A stretch of 64,000 nucleotides of DNA, taken from the NCBI GenBank assembly GCA_033439685.1, contig JAUEDM010000003.1:2262001-2326000 (forward strand), given 5' to 3'. The translations under genes and the position numbers were made by a program. Shown here piece after piece: positions 43,050-52,747 of the stretch; the first letter of the stretch is position 1; each line of letters opens with the position of its first letter. This DNA is from Apodospora peruviana. Lineage: Eukaryota; Ascomycota; Sordariomycetes; Sordariales; Lasiosphaeriaceae. The notes beneath the pieces were generated by a model. That model worked only from the letters and a program-made list of their open reading frames with translations. It was not told where the DNA came from and ran no database searches.

Positions 43050-44675
43050 ATGAAGCGAAAGACAGTGGACGAAGGTCTAGAAGATTTCGTAGGCCACGAA
43101 GGCCACGGGATCCCTTCTAAACGGCAGCGCGCCAATCCGCCATCCGCAGACGATCATGACCTCGCCGAAGCCGAAACGGCGTCGGTCTTCTCCGCCGCCG
43201 ACAGCGACACCTCGCCGACATCCACCCTAGAACCGGCGCAAACAGCACCCGCAACCTCCATAACCGCCTCTTCCGCCTGCACTCGGCTCAGCCGCAAGTT
43301 TCCCTCTGACCTCAAGACCATCAAATGCACCTTCGCCGGCTGCCCAAAGACCTTCAACCGCCCAGCCCGCCTGACAGCCCATCTCCGCTCCCACACCAAC
43401 GACCGGCCGCACCGTTGCCATTACGCAGGCTGCGACAAGAGCTACCTGGAAGAGAAGCACCTAACTCAACATATCAAGGGCTCCCACACCCACGAGAAGC
43501 GGTACCCGTGCGAAGAGCCCGGCTGCGGCAAGTCGTTCGTCACCGCCACCCGACTCCGGCGACACGCCGCCGTCCACGAGGGAGCCGACCGGTTCCGCTG
43601 CCGCGGCTATGTGGATTGCAACCAGAGCTTCCGCAAGCACCAGACCCTCCAGCGCCATATCCGAACCGCCCACCTGGGCCAGGCGGCCTACGTATGCGGC
43701 AACGACGGCTGCGACAGCGGCTTTGACACCGCGGGTGCGCTAAGACGGCATATCGCGCGGGAGCATGGCGAGCTCAAGTTCTGGTGCGACGAGTGCAGCA
43801 GTCGTCAGAACGATGACGACGACGAGGAGGAACCGCAGCGAGTTGGCTTTACCACGTTGCTGTTTCTCCAGGCGCACATGCGCCACGAGCATATCAACTG
43901 TATGTTTTGCGACGTAAAATGCGGTAGCCAGCGCGATCTGGAGCGGCACATCGACCTGCACCATTCGGGCACCACAGTCGAGGAGCGCAAGACGGTCGTC
44001 TGCACCTGGGAGGGCTGCGACAAGCGCTTCACTCGCGTGTCCAACCTCAACACGCACATCAAGACCACGCACGAGGGCCTGCGGTTTGTGTGTGGCAAGG
44101 TGGACACGTTCGATGTGGACGACATTTCCGACTGGAACTGGATCGAGGAGGGTTGCGGCCAGACTTTCATGAGCAAGGTCAAGCTCGAAGAGCATGTGCG
44201 GTTCGTGCATCTGGGGCGCAAACGGCCGCCCAAGCTGTATACGGTGTCTACGACGCTCCCCGAGGATGTGGTTGACGAGATGTCGGGCGCGGCATTGGCG
44301 CGGGACCTGGTGTGTTCTGTGGCGGGATGTGCGGCACGATTTGCCCGCCATCCGGACCTGGATAGGCATGTTGAGCGCGAGCATGGTGGTGGCGTCAACG
44401 GTGCGGATCTTGAGGAGAATCCGCCGCTCATCCTCGACGATGCGGGTATTGCCGCCTTCAGCAGTGAGGTGGTGGCGGCGTCATTCGCTATCGATCCGCT
44501 ACTTGAGCAAGCATCACAGCCCCCTGTTGGTGACGAACAAGCCTGGCTTTCTGTGACGACAGACACTGTCAGTACCGCCCCGGTAATACAGCAGCATCGC
44601 TCGCCGACGTTTGAGACCGAATGGGCTGAGATGAGGCGGTTGATTGATGTCGATGCCTTGATTGATAAGAAATAA
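43050..44675 (+). CDS. PZF1: TFIIIA-like C2H2 zinc finger factor
   Basis: An intronless gene of 541 residues. After a basic/acidic N-terminus (KRQR near 24-27), nine consecutive C2H2 fingers occupy residues ~93-387, beginning IKCTFAGCPKTFNRPARLTA. Linkers and the alternating CxxxxC aromatic pattern match TFIIIA of fungi. Finger 6 has an acidic insertion (NDDDDEEEPQ), and finger 9 has about 17 extra residues between its cysteines (CGKVDTFDVDDISDWNWIEE). A separate tenth finger lies at 422-445, after a ~35-residue spacer. TFIIIA binds the internal promoter of 5S rRNA genes and recruits TFIIIC and Pol III, and it also binds 5S RNA. The finger number and spacer agree with fission-yeast-type TFIIIA. 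Confidence 0.88.
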   Translation: MKRKTVDEGLEDFVGHEGHGIPSKRQRANPPSADDHDLAEAETASVFSAADSDTSPTSTLEPAQTAPATSITASSACTRLSRKFPSDLKTIKCTFAGCPKTFNRPARLTAHLRSHTNDRPHRCHYAGCDKSYLEEKHLTQHIKGSHTHEKRYPCEEPGCGKSFVTATRLRRHAAVHEGADRFRCRGYVDCNQSFRKHQTLQRHIRTAHLGQAAYVCGNDGCDSGFDTAGALRRHIAREHGELKFWCDECSSRQNDDDDEEEPQRVGFTTLLFLQAHMRHEHINCMFCDVKCGSQRDLERHIDLHHSGTTVEERKTVVCTWEGCDKRFTRVSNLNTHIKTTHEGLRFVCGKVDTFDVDDISDWNWIEEGCGQTFMSKVKLEEHVRFVHLGRKRPPKLYTVSTTLPEDVVDEMSGAALARDLVCSVAGCAARFARHPDLDRHVEREHGGGVNGADLEENPPLILDDAGIAAFSSEVVAASFAIDPLLEQASQPPVGDEQAWLSVTTDTVSTAPVIQQHRSPTFETEWAEMRRLIDVDALIDKK

Positions 44676-45306
44676 GGTTGTTTTCTTCCACGCCTCGTGA
44701 TAGGACTGATCTCAGGGCCCTGCACATGAAGGCGTGTGTGCGTCGATGGGAAAAACGAAAGATGCTGCACCGTTGAAATATATGAGTGGGGAACAGGGAA
44801 TGATATGATCGGATAGATACCCTCTTGGAACTTGATTTTGCTGAGCTGGTTGGTTGGCTGTTATTTAGCTGCGTGTATCTACCAGCTATCTAGCTAGGTA
44901 GCTAGTTGCTGCTATGTGGAGAATCGTTGGCGTTATGGATGGGAAGCATGCATGGTTTCTCTCTTATACATCTATCTCTCTTTGATATAAAAGCTTTATC
45001 TGGGCCAAAAAGGTGCGAGCACCAGTGACGACGAGATGGCAAGGGCGCTCGCAAAGGGCAAGCCCAGGTAGCTAGGCACGTCAAAGTGGGTCTTTCTTCA
45101 CTTACAAGTTCGCTGAGAACACCCAGTGAACTGACGGACAGAGGTTTGCCTAGCCTAGCTAGCCCTCTTGATTATACATAGTACTTACTATGTAGAAGTA
45201 AGTCGGATTGTGAAACTCGCGTCAGATGGAAACCAGAAAAAAGAAACCAAAAAGATATAAAAGAAAGTTTTTGATACATATTATTATCGTATGTGAGAGT
45301 TGATGA
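44676..45306. other. Intergenic between TFIIIA and tRNA-Ile
   Basis: About 630 bp, AT-rich. It contains a cluster of AGCTAGGTAGCTAG-type words at 44885-44910 and again near 45067-45080 and 45150-45165. No gene is seen. Confidence 0.5.
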
Positions 45307-45402
45307 TGCCCAATAACAGTATTAAACTGTTGACCTTCGCATGAACATGATAGAACCATGGTTCTATTAGTACGACGCTCCAACCAGCTGAGCTAATCGG
45401 GC
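45307..45402 (-). tRNA. tRNA-Ile (AAU) with intron; possibly a pseudogene
   Basis: 96 nt on the reverse strand. The acceptor stem GCCCGAT pairs with ATTGGGC, discriminator A. The D arm is TTAGCTCAGCTGGTTGGAGC. The anticodon stem TCGTA/TGCGA encloses the loop CTAATA-A with anticodon AAT, interrupted after position 37 by a 22 nt intron, the canonical position. The T stem AACAG/CTGTT is perfect, but the T loop is TTTAATA instead of TTCRANN. The near-invariant C56 is T, which breaks both the tertiary pair with G19 and the Pol III B-box. It may be inactive. Confidence 0.75.
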
Positions 45403-46485
45403 TTGATTGACTCTACCATCTTGTAGTTATTTGTTGAGTCAGATTGACCGTGAGGAATTTATAGATTGTGGGTATTTGTGTGGACACGACGGATTGTTGT
45501 TTGGGTTGGGAATGGATGTGTATCATTAGGCGTAATGAAAGTTTAAAGGGGTTTTATTTACATCTGTATAACCCGTAATACGGATTATAATTATTGCCTT
45601 ATTACTGTACAACCTAGTGGTAGCGTTGAATATAAGGAGTTGCTAGGTGGTGCAAGTCAGAGTGAATAGCAAGATTAATAAGGGTGCTCGCTTTTCGTCT
45701 TTCGGAATAACTATAGGGGATATAATTATCAGATCCACCGAGAGTTGTTTAATACGGCTTGGAGGCCCTCAAGGGCTACTTGACCAAAAAGTCGGCTTGG
45801 GATACCTCGGTCTTGGAACACATAAGTAAATAACGCGATACTACCCCAGCTCAACTAATTATATCCAAGCTTCTTGAACCATGTACTTCATCAGGGACTA
45901 TCGGAGCGCATGAAGTTGATCAAGCGCACGCTGTTCAACAACGCGTCCGAAACCACCATCTCAACTCCTACACTAAAGACATCAAGGGCATCTACTCTTG
46001 GCCTATGACTAAGACCAATCGTGCCGGCTACGTTTTTCTCTCTTTCGCTCCTGGCAGCGGAGGAACTATTGGCTTCGGAACGGTGGCTGGCCTTGCGGAC
46101 ATCTTCCCGTTGTATTCAAGCCTCGGAAGCATCTCGTTTCAAGAGGAGCGGAGCGAGAAGCGACAGGGGTCTCGCCGCAAGCGCCCCCAGAGGGCCGCCG
46201 GAGGCAGAAGTAGCTTCGCTTTATGTCTACGGAGCTTGCGAGGTCACTGTATTTTAAGCCATACAGTAGGTAGATGCGCTCACCACGTAACGATCTAGAT
46301 TAGTGAAATCAAGTACAGAGGATTTGGATTTGTTATGCCGTTGATTGCGGTCGTTACACACATTTGTATTAACTTTCTCCTTCCTTCTTCATAGGTCGAT
46401 AATATCACCATTACGGCTACCATCTGTATCTACTGTGCTATACCCGTCACAGGTGTAATAGGATCTAGAACATCACAGCAGAACT
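45403..46485. other. AT-rich region without a supported gene
   Basis: About 1.08 kb. The first 450 bp are AT-rich. A short segment at 45960-46160 has more coding-like composition (frame with TKTNRAGYVFLSFAPGSGG) but no start, splice sites or known family. Confidence 0.35.
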
Positions 46486-47390
46486 TCAATCTCTTTCTGA
46501 GAGCTTCTTTTTCTTGGCCTTCTCCACACCATGGTAGGCATGCTTCCGCTTCATGATCTCCATGACTCTTTGATAGCTTTTATAGTGGTCACGGAAGACT
46601 TGCTCGGTAATGTCCCAAACGTTCATGATTTCGGACCCGCGCTTGTACGGATACCACGCGACATTGTGACCATATCCGTGGATTCCATGTCGTAAGCGCG
46701 GCACCAGAAGTACTGAACCAGAAGGCCGGTGTCCACCCTCTGCTCGCAACTTGTCGACGAACGCCCACTCATCTTGTAGCGCTTTCGGTAGTATATTAGT
46801 TCGTCAACATGCTTTCTATGACTTTCTCATAGTGGTCCCGGCTGACTTGTTCGGCAATGCCTTGGACGTAGTTGCCACATAGTACCGGGTTCTCCCGTCC
46901 GAGATGTTTTTAACCTCCACGTCGACTAAACTGTCGGATCTCTGCATTGTGCGAGGCCAAGGCAGCCCAGTGGTGCAGTACGTGTAGGCGGCCAAGAGAG
47001 CGGGATTGCCAAGGATGCATTTGATGAACTGACGATGTTGTTGGTACGTTGGCGCGGGTCGACTACCTGACCAAGTACTCTCCACCGACCCAGATAAGTG
47101 GCTGGAGAGTTTGCTGTATTGCTGTGGCCCGATCGGTCCGGGAGTTCAAAATCGTATCAAACCGTTCAGACGAGAGAAATCGATAGCTGAAGTGGCTTAG
47201 GGCCGCACCTGGCTTTGGCCCGTCTGGTGTCAGTCCACCCGAATTGTTGTTGAAATTTCGGTAATTTTGTATGAGAGGTTCGGTATAAGAGAATCGGAGG
47301 TATTCCTCCACCGGGGTATACTTGTAGCGCGCATCGGCATGCAAGACTTGGGACGACTGCTCGATCGTTTCGGATGGTATTCGGATGACA
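46486..47390 (-). pseudogene. Broken or unresolved gene with a repeated motif
   Basis: Coding-like reverse frames follow one another: YTPVEEYLRFSYTEPLIQNY to TLQPLIWVGGEYLV (to about 47085), QFIKCILGNPALLAAYTYCT onward (about 47030-46880), a change of frame into EQVSRDHYEKVIESML, and then a last frame with DEWAFVDKLRAEGGHRPSG, ITEQVFRDHYKSYQRVMEIM and a Lys-rich end at 46486. Stops separate the parts. The motif EQV.RDHY occurs twice, about 250 bp apart. I recognise no family. It lies just downstream of PEX8 on the same strand and may be a decayed accessory gene or a multi-exon gene that I could not assemble. Confidence 0.35.
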
Positions 47391-47428
47391 CCAATACCAA
47401 GGAATAAATAAAAACTCGATGGACATCA

Positions 47429-49504
47429 TCAGAGCTTGCTCGCCGGCTCCTGGTCATGGACAATCGCCCCGCTCATCATAAACGGCTCAGGCGGCGCCGG
47501 TCCACGAGCTCCATAGAGCACCGTCTCTCGACCTCCTCTAGTACCCCACCATGCTACTCCGATTGCAGCACGTTCGACATCCATTTCCCCACTGACCAAG
47601 ACGTCCCAGAATCGTCTCTTGACGGGCTCCCTGAGCGTGATGTTCTCAATATCGTTTAGAGCCAGTACTGCCAGGGTGAGCCAGTCTTCAAATATGTTCA
47701 GATGGAGAAATGGTAACGAATCAATCAAAGTAAGAACCAAGGTGCTCTGCTCTGACACCATTTCGTTAATGTCAGATGAATGCGAGTTGTGTGAGTCCGG
47801 CTTCGGTGGTAAAGGCAGTCTGCCCGCGACAGCACTCGACCGAAAGCGCACCATCTCCAACAAGGTTTCCGCTAGCTGCGGATGCGTTTCCGAGATAGGA
47901 TATGGCGGTGACAGGATCTGCATCATCGTCTTGAAGGCCACGCGGAACTGGCGGGGGGAAATATAGGACGGAAATGACTTGAACAAAGTCTCGGCATAAA
48001 AGGGCGCGAGCTCGACAGTGATGGGCGCATTGTGTGGGCAGGACATGGCCGAAAGCACCGCGCTATGCGCCGTCTCGAATAACTCCATCATGCGCGGCGA
48101 GAGAGGAGCCGCATGTGTCAGGTAGGTAATTGCCGGCTGCACAATCAGTTTGTCGCAGGCCTCTGGGGGCATATTCAAGGGAAGGTGCTCGGCAATATTC
48201 AGGTAGAACAAGTCCAAAGTTCTGTGGAGAGGGTGAGCGGGGATGGAATCAGAGCTGGCTGGCTTGATATCGCTCAGGAAGGCGACACATCCATCGGGGT
48301 ACCGGGAGAGGTTGTCGAGGGAGGTGAGGTACGTGAAAGTGTACACCTGGAAAGCACTGCTTCCGTTCCAGGACGAGATAAAGTAAAGATTCCGCAAGGT
48401 TTTAAGGGATTGTATGGCGACGGTCGGGGCCACTGCGTCGTTCCTCAAATGCGGATCGAGGAGACTTCGTGCAACAATCGACTGCAAGACGGCAACAACA
48501 CCGTACATGATCTTCTTCAATAGCTGCCAGAGGGCTGCCCACGGGCCACGCAGGGTCTCGTGTGTCAGGAAAACAGCTTCCTCTGATAGCTCCAGCTCTG
48601 ACAACTTGTTTGTCTGCCATTGTTGCAGCAGCTTCTCCGTAAATACCAGGATGTCTTCTTGGACCTGCAGTACGACACGCGAATCACGCGCATGCTCAAT
48701 GGCGAATGACAACAGCCTAGTCAACGGCCCGAGACCAGATACCAGTGGCTTCTGCTCGAGCTGGCGCACATGAAGGAACGAAGGTGAGTTTTGGGGCCAC
48801 ATGAATTTCTGTCCGGCCTGTCGCAAATCGAGATCGATTGCTCCCAAAAAGACACCATCGTTCAGGCCATCTTTCGTCAGCATTGCGATTGTCACGGCGG
48901 GGAGAAGGGCGTCGCAGTCCAGCATCCTTCGCGACGGCTCGGATAGCAGTGAAAAGACAAAGTTGAGGGCTAGTATCACCGGGCCGGCGGGAGCAGGAGG
49001 TTCGGGCTCCCTCGCTCGGAGGGCAAGGTTGGTCGCGGTGACAACAGCCTGTTCAAGCGTGTTGCGCATGCCACGGCTGAGCGACTGCTGGCCATGGCTC
49101 CGGTTGTCCAGGCCCATCAAGACACCGCACAGCACCAATAGATGCTGCCATCTGCTTGACTGATCGTCTGCGCCCTTGACAACAGCGCTAGCCCAGGCGT
49201 CACTGCTCAAACCGCCACCAGTCCTGGGGCCCTTGTGCTTGGTGTTCTCCAGCTCGTTCCGGCGAACATGGGCTGCGGCGGTGTTGTATATGCTGATGAT
49301 GCGGTAGCACGCTCGCATGCAATCTCGACGGGCCCAAATGGCGGGAGAAGTGAGCAGCTGCGAGGTGAGAAGAGTGATGTTCAGCGGATTTGAGAGATTC
49401 GCCAGCAGCATGGTTGTTGTCGAGTAGATCTGCTCGGTGCGTGCATCGTCGTGCACGTCTTGGTAGAGCCGGAGGACCGACGTGAGGAGACGGTCGACCG
49501 ACAT
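47429..49504 (-). CDS. PEX8: Peroxisome biogenesis protein Pex8
   Basis: An intronless frame of 691 residues ending in ...EPASKL, a perfect PTS1 peroxisomal targeting tripeptide. The body is alpha-helical and Leu-rich without membrane segments. I recognise it by size, terminal SKL and stretches such as RRDCMRACYRIISIYNTAAA and TFTYLTSLDNLSRYPDGCVA, which fit fungal Pex8. Pex8 is a fungus-specific peroxin on the inner face of the peroxisomal membrane that links the docking and RING import complexes and promotes cargo release from Pex5. Near the N-terminus RLLTSVLRL (residues 5-13) resembles a PTS2 but has Arg where His/Gln is expected. Its start lies 267 bp from that of the divergent TMEM170-family gene. 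Confidence 0.82.
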   Translation of the reverse strand: MSVDRLLTSVLRLYQDVHDDARTEQIYSTTTMLLANLSNPLNITLLTSQLLTSPAIWARRDCMRACYRIISIYNTAAAHVRRNELENTKHKGPRTGGGLSSDAWASAVVKGADDQSSRWQHLLVLCGVLMGLDNRSHGQQSLSRGMRNTLEQAVVTATNLALRAREPEPPAPAGPVILALNFVFSLLSEPSRRMLDCDALLPAVTIAMLTKDGLNDGVFLGAIDLDLRQAGQKFMWPQNSPSFLHVRQLEQKPLVSGLGPLTRLLSFAIEHARDSRVVLQVQEDILVFTEKLLQQWQTNKLSELELSEEAVFLTHETLRGPWAALWQLLKKIMYGVVAVLQSIVARSLLDPHLRNDAVAPTVAIQSLKTLRNLYFISSWNGSSAFQVYTFTYLTSLDNLSRYPDGCVAFLSDIKPASSDSIPAHPLHRTLDLFYLNIAEHLPLNMPPEACDKLIVQPAITYLTHAAPLSPRMMELFETAHSAVLSAMSCPHNAPITVELAPFYAETLFKSFPSYISPRQFRVAFKTMMQILSPPYPISETHPQLAETLLEMVRFRSSAVAGRLPLPPKPDSHNSHSSDINEMVSEQSTLVLTLIDSLPFLHLNIFEDWLTLAVLALNDIENITLREPVKRRFWDVLVSGEMDVERAAIGVAWWGTRGGRETVLYGARGPAPPEPFMMSGAIVHDQEPASKL

Positions 49505-49771
49505 GGTGACGGCTTAATCTCCCTCAGGTTCTGATCGTTGATGATTGTAATCAATAATTTGGAGAGTTGAGTTGTTGCGTAAGAACAATGGATGGGTGGT
49601 CGGCGGTTGTCATTTGACCGGGGAGCTCTCTTGTGCCGAGGCACATACATCTATCCGTTACAGCGTATCCGTTTCAGCGCGTATGCGCTAACCAAGCTCT
49701 GGTGGCCCCAAGCCCATATTCACCAAGCTCCAGCTCGCATCCGCATCCGTGATCCACCACTGCCATCTTCA

Positions 49772-50373
49772 ATGCTCAACATAAACTCCAAAGTCGTAAC
49801 CAGAATTGACATCGGGCCCCGCATGTAACAGATATGGAATTTGCATCGTATGATTTCTTTGTCCCAAAGAGCAATATGAAAAAAAAGCTGACATAACCCA
49901 AATAGCATCGTCCGTCGTGACGGCCCTCCGCGCGGCTACACAACCCCTCCGTTTCCCTCCCTCCGCTGGGCTCCGAGCGAACCGGCATGGAATCTCTATT
50001 ATCTGGGTGACATTTGGCGCTTTACCTTTCTCTGGACCCTCATAATATACGGTCTGTTCCATATTGGAGCCGCCGGCGTTGCGCTGCTGATGCAGGTGGG
50101 CAAGGGGAAGTCGAACTGGAAATATCTGTGGATGGTCCCGCTATCTTATGCCTTCATTGCCGGTGTCGAGGCCGTATTGGCCGGGAGCGTGGTTGGGTTG
50201 ATGTGGGTAAATTCCCTACCATCTTCAAGAGATGTGCTGACACCCCATCTAGGGTCGGTGCGACCTACATCGCCGGCAACTTCACCATGTCTACCTGGAT
50301 CCCCTTTGTCTGGGGGTTAGTCAACGTCCTGGTCTTGCTTGTGTCATCCTTCAGGATTCAGGGTGGTCTATGA
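49772..50373 (+). CDS. TMEM170-family integral membrane protein
   Basis: Exons 49772-49824, 49906-50202 and 50253-50373 encode 156 residues. The conserved part runs from WNLYYLGDIWRFTFLWTLII, through a loop (GKGKSNWKYLWMV) and LAGSVVGLM, to STWIPFVWGLVNVLVLLVSS. This gives three to four membrane segments and ends FRIQGGL. Spacing and residues match animal TMEM170, including IPF near the last segment. TMEM170A affects ER sheet and nuclear envelope shape in animals; no fungal role is known to me. The 50 nt intron 2 uses GTGGGT as donor, because the closer GTAAAT breaks the frame. Exon 1 is less certain: it relies on the GTAACA donor and CTGAC branch site. Confidence 0.75.
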
Positions 50374-51027
50374 TTGATTCTTGGGAATCTAATCGGTGCG
50401 GTATCGACCTGGTTCTTCAGTTCATGTGGTTATAGCCGTTGTAACTGATAGTTGCGAACCCCCTCAGAGCGATACAGTGCACATACATAGCAGAATTACG
50501 TCATAACGGGGTGTCTTCGCATAGTGGGGCGGCTTGAACTCGACCTCGAACCCGGAACCCGAACACAAACAACGAAGCCACCACTTTTCCGGCATAGCAG
50601 CTTACTATTGTTGCTCGCAATTCCCACATCAGACAAAGCAACAAGGCTCGGGGATTGGGGACAGGAGAAAGAGAGTGGATGGTAATGGCATCGGTGGGTT
50701 TCTAGGAAAGAAACAAAGCACCGTCGCCCACCTGGCACGCCTGGGTAGCACCAAGCAGTCCTCTCCCCTATTGCTCCTTTCCACCAAACCTCCTTCCTCT
50801 TCCCATCCGTCCAACTCACAGTCAGTGTGCCTACCTTGGACAATTGGATGTGATCAGGTTATCAACTTTGCAAAATGGAAACTACGCCCACCACCGAAGC
50901 GCGACAGCGTGCGCACTACCACTTGAATGACTTGAAGTGAGTGAACCTAGCTCTGCAGACCTTGAATTCATCACAGCCCTATCTTGTCATTTCAACCCAC
51001 CTATCTTGGTATTGCTTCCTTTTCAAA
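50374..51027. other. Intergenic between TMEM170 gene and STE14
   Basis: About 650 bp, C/T-rich toward the STE14 start. No gene is seen. Confidence 0.5.
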
Positions 51028-52146
51028 ATGCCCCCATCTCCTATGGCCGCCCCTACCCCTGTCTCGCCCCGTTTGTCTGTACCATCCATACGCCGTCTCT
51101 CAGCCGGCAGTAGTGATGAGATACAAGCCGTCTGGACTTCTGGTCGTGACAGCCCGACAGATCGCCATCACCGTAGACGACGATCCTATGCAGTTCTCTC
51201 CCCCATCGACGCTCAAAGCCGCAGACTATCCAGCCTCTCTGGTGGCTCTGGTACCGGCGCTCCCTGCACCCGGACGGCAACACCGCTACCACTCCTACCC
51301 ACTTCTCCGTCTTTCGTTGTCGAGCATCCTGCTATTGATGATCCGAACGACGACGCTGACCTGAGTCTTCCTCTTATCAGCCCCACAGCCGGCCGATCCA
51401 TCAGTCCCGCGTCCGCCAACGGCAGCAGCAGCCCCGAGCGAGCGTACTATCTTTACCAGCCCAAATCACTTGCCGGCATCGCCTTGCGGTCCTTCTGTCT
51501 CGGCATCGCACTGACCATCGGCATCAGCCTGACCCTCGCAACCGTCATCCGGACCAACAGCCCGCTCTGGCGCCTGCCCTTCTTCCTGGCCGCGCTCTCC
51601 CTCTTTCACTTCCTCGAGTTTCTGACCACGGCGGCGTACAACACGCGCGCGGCCGACATCTCGTCGTTCCTCCTGACCGCCAACTGGCCCAGCTACGCCA
51701 TCGCGCACAGCTTCGCGTCCTTCGAGTGTCTAGTTACGAAGCTGCTTTGGCCGCATCGCTCATGGTCGTACACCGGACCTCTGCTTTGTGTGCTGGGCTT
51801 CGTTCTGGTGCTGGTCGGCCAGACCGTCCGCAGCGTCGCCATGGTACAGGCCGGCCCCAGCTTCAATCATCAGGTGCAGCACCAGCGCGGGGCGGCGCAC
51901 GTGCTGGTGACGAGCGGTATCTACGCGCGCCTGCGCCACCCGAGCTACTTTGGGTTCTTTTGGTGGGCGCTGGGCACGCAGCTTGTCATGGGGAATCTGG
52001 TCAGCTTCTTTTTGTATGCGGCGGTGCTGTGGAAATTCTTCAATGCACGGATTCGTCATGAAGAGGAGCTGTTGATCAAGTTCTTTGGGAGCGAGTATGT
52101 CGATTATCGGAAAAAGGTTAGGACAAATATTCCCTTTGTTCCCTAA
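51028..52146 (+). CDS. STE14: Protein-S-isoprenylcysteine O-methyltransferase
   Basis: An intronless frame of 372 residues. The first ~140 residues are Ser/Pro/Arg-rich and probably disordered. The membrane enzyme follows with hydrophobic segments around 155-175, 185-205 and 255-275. It contains the ICMT signature: HFLEFLTTAAYN, VLVTSGIYARLRHPSYFGFF, and the C-terminal EEELLIKFFGSEYVDYRKKV ending NIPFVP. The enzyme methylates the prenylated cysteine of CaaX proteins at the ER, for example Ras, pheromone precursors and G gamma. The start at 51028 (context TCAAAATG) is chosen. An earlier in-frame GTG is not credible. The N-terminal extension makes it about 130 residues longer than yeast Ste14. 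Confidence 0.93.
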   Translation: MPPSPMAAPTPVSPRLSVPSIRRLSAGSSDEIQAVWTSGRDSPTDRHHRRRRSYAVLSPIDAQSRRLSSLSGGSGTGAPCTRTATPLPLLPTSPSFVVEHPAIDDPNDDADLSLPLISPTAGRSISPASANGSSSPERAYYLYQPKSLAGIALRSFCLGIALTIGISLTLATVIRTNSPLWRLPFFLAALSLFHFLEFLTTAAYNTRAADISSFLLTANWPSYAIAHSFASFECLVTKLLWPHRSWSYTGPLLCVLGFVLVLVGQTVRSVAMVQAGPSFNHQVQHQRGAAHVLVTSGIYARLRHPSYFGFFWWALGTQLVMGNLVSFFLYAAVLWKFFNARIRHEEELLIKFFGSEYVDYRKKVRTNIPFVP

Positions 52147-52747
52147 GTTGTCTCTGAGTCTGTCGGTCATGAGATGGGAGTTGGCTGGGTTAGTTTTTGT
52201 GGTAGGGAGCGGCATTGTTGTGTAGAAATGGGAAATCGACAGCCGGAGGGAAGCGAAATACTGCGTAGGTGTATCTTTCGTCCTGGTATAAGTCAACAGG
52301 CGCTTTTCAAGAATAGGACAGGCCATCATGTGACTGTGCGCGGTCATGCTAGGCTTAGAAATGTGTACTGGTGTTTTTCGAGGTAAAAGCAGCTCACATT
52401 CAGTAGTGAATCTCGTAGTTCTTGCCACCTTCTATAATGTAAGTATATGTAAGTACAACTATCGAGAAATAGAAACTCGCGACGCTAGAAGATTGCCAAT
52501 CTCTTCACCCTAACGGAATACTGGTATACTAAACCAGACCAGAAACACCCTGCTACAGATTACTCATGGTATTTGAACTTGATCAACTGAATTATCCTAT
52601 AAGTATTTGTCTATGATCCAAGAATTATGTTTTCCAACAAACCCCAATAACAAAAGACAATATAAGTTCCGGAACGCCGCCTGTCTGTCCGGTTCACCCA
52701 CTCCTTTTAAATATTTAATCTATAGTTCAATTGCTATCTTACCAAAC
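52147..52747. other. Convergent intergenic region STE14/DGAT1
   Basis: 600 bp with both 3' ends, AT-rich at 52430-52740. No gene is seen. Confidence 0.5.

Noticed and set aside
50941..51027. Upstream extension of the STE14 frame
   Set aside because: It begins with GTG; the ATG at 51028 has good context and starts the Pro-rich N-terminus.
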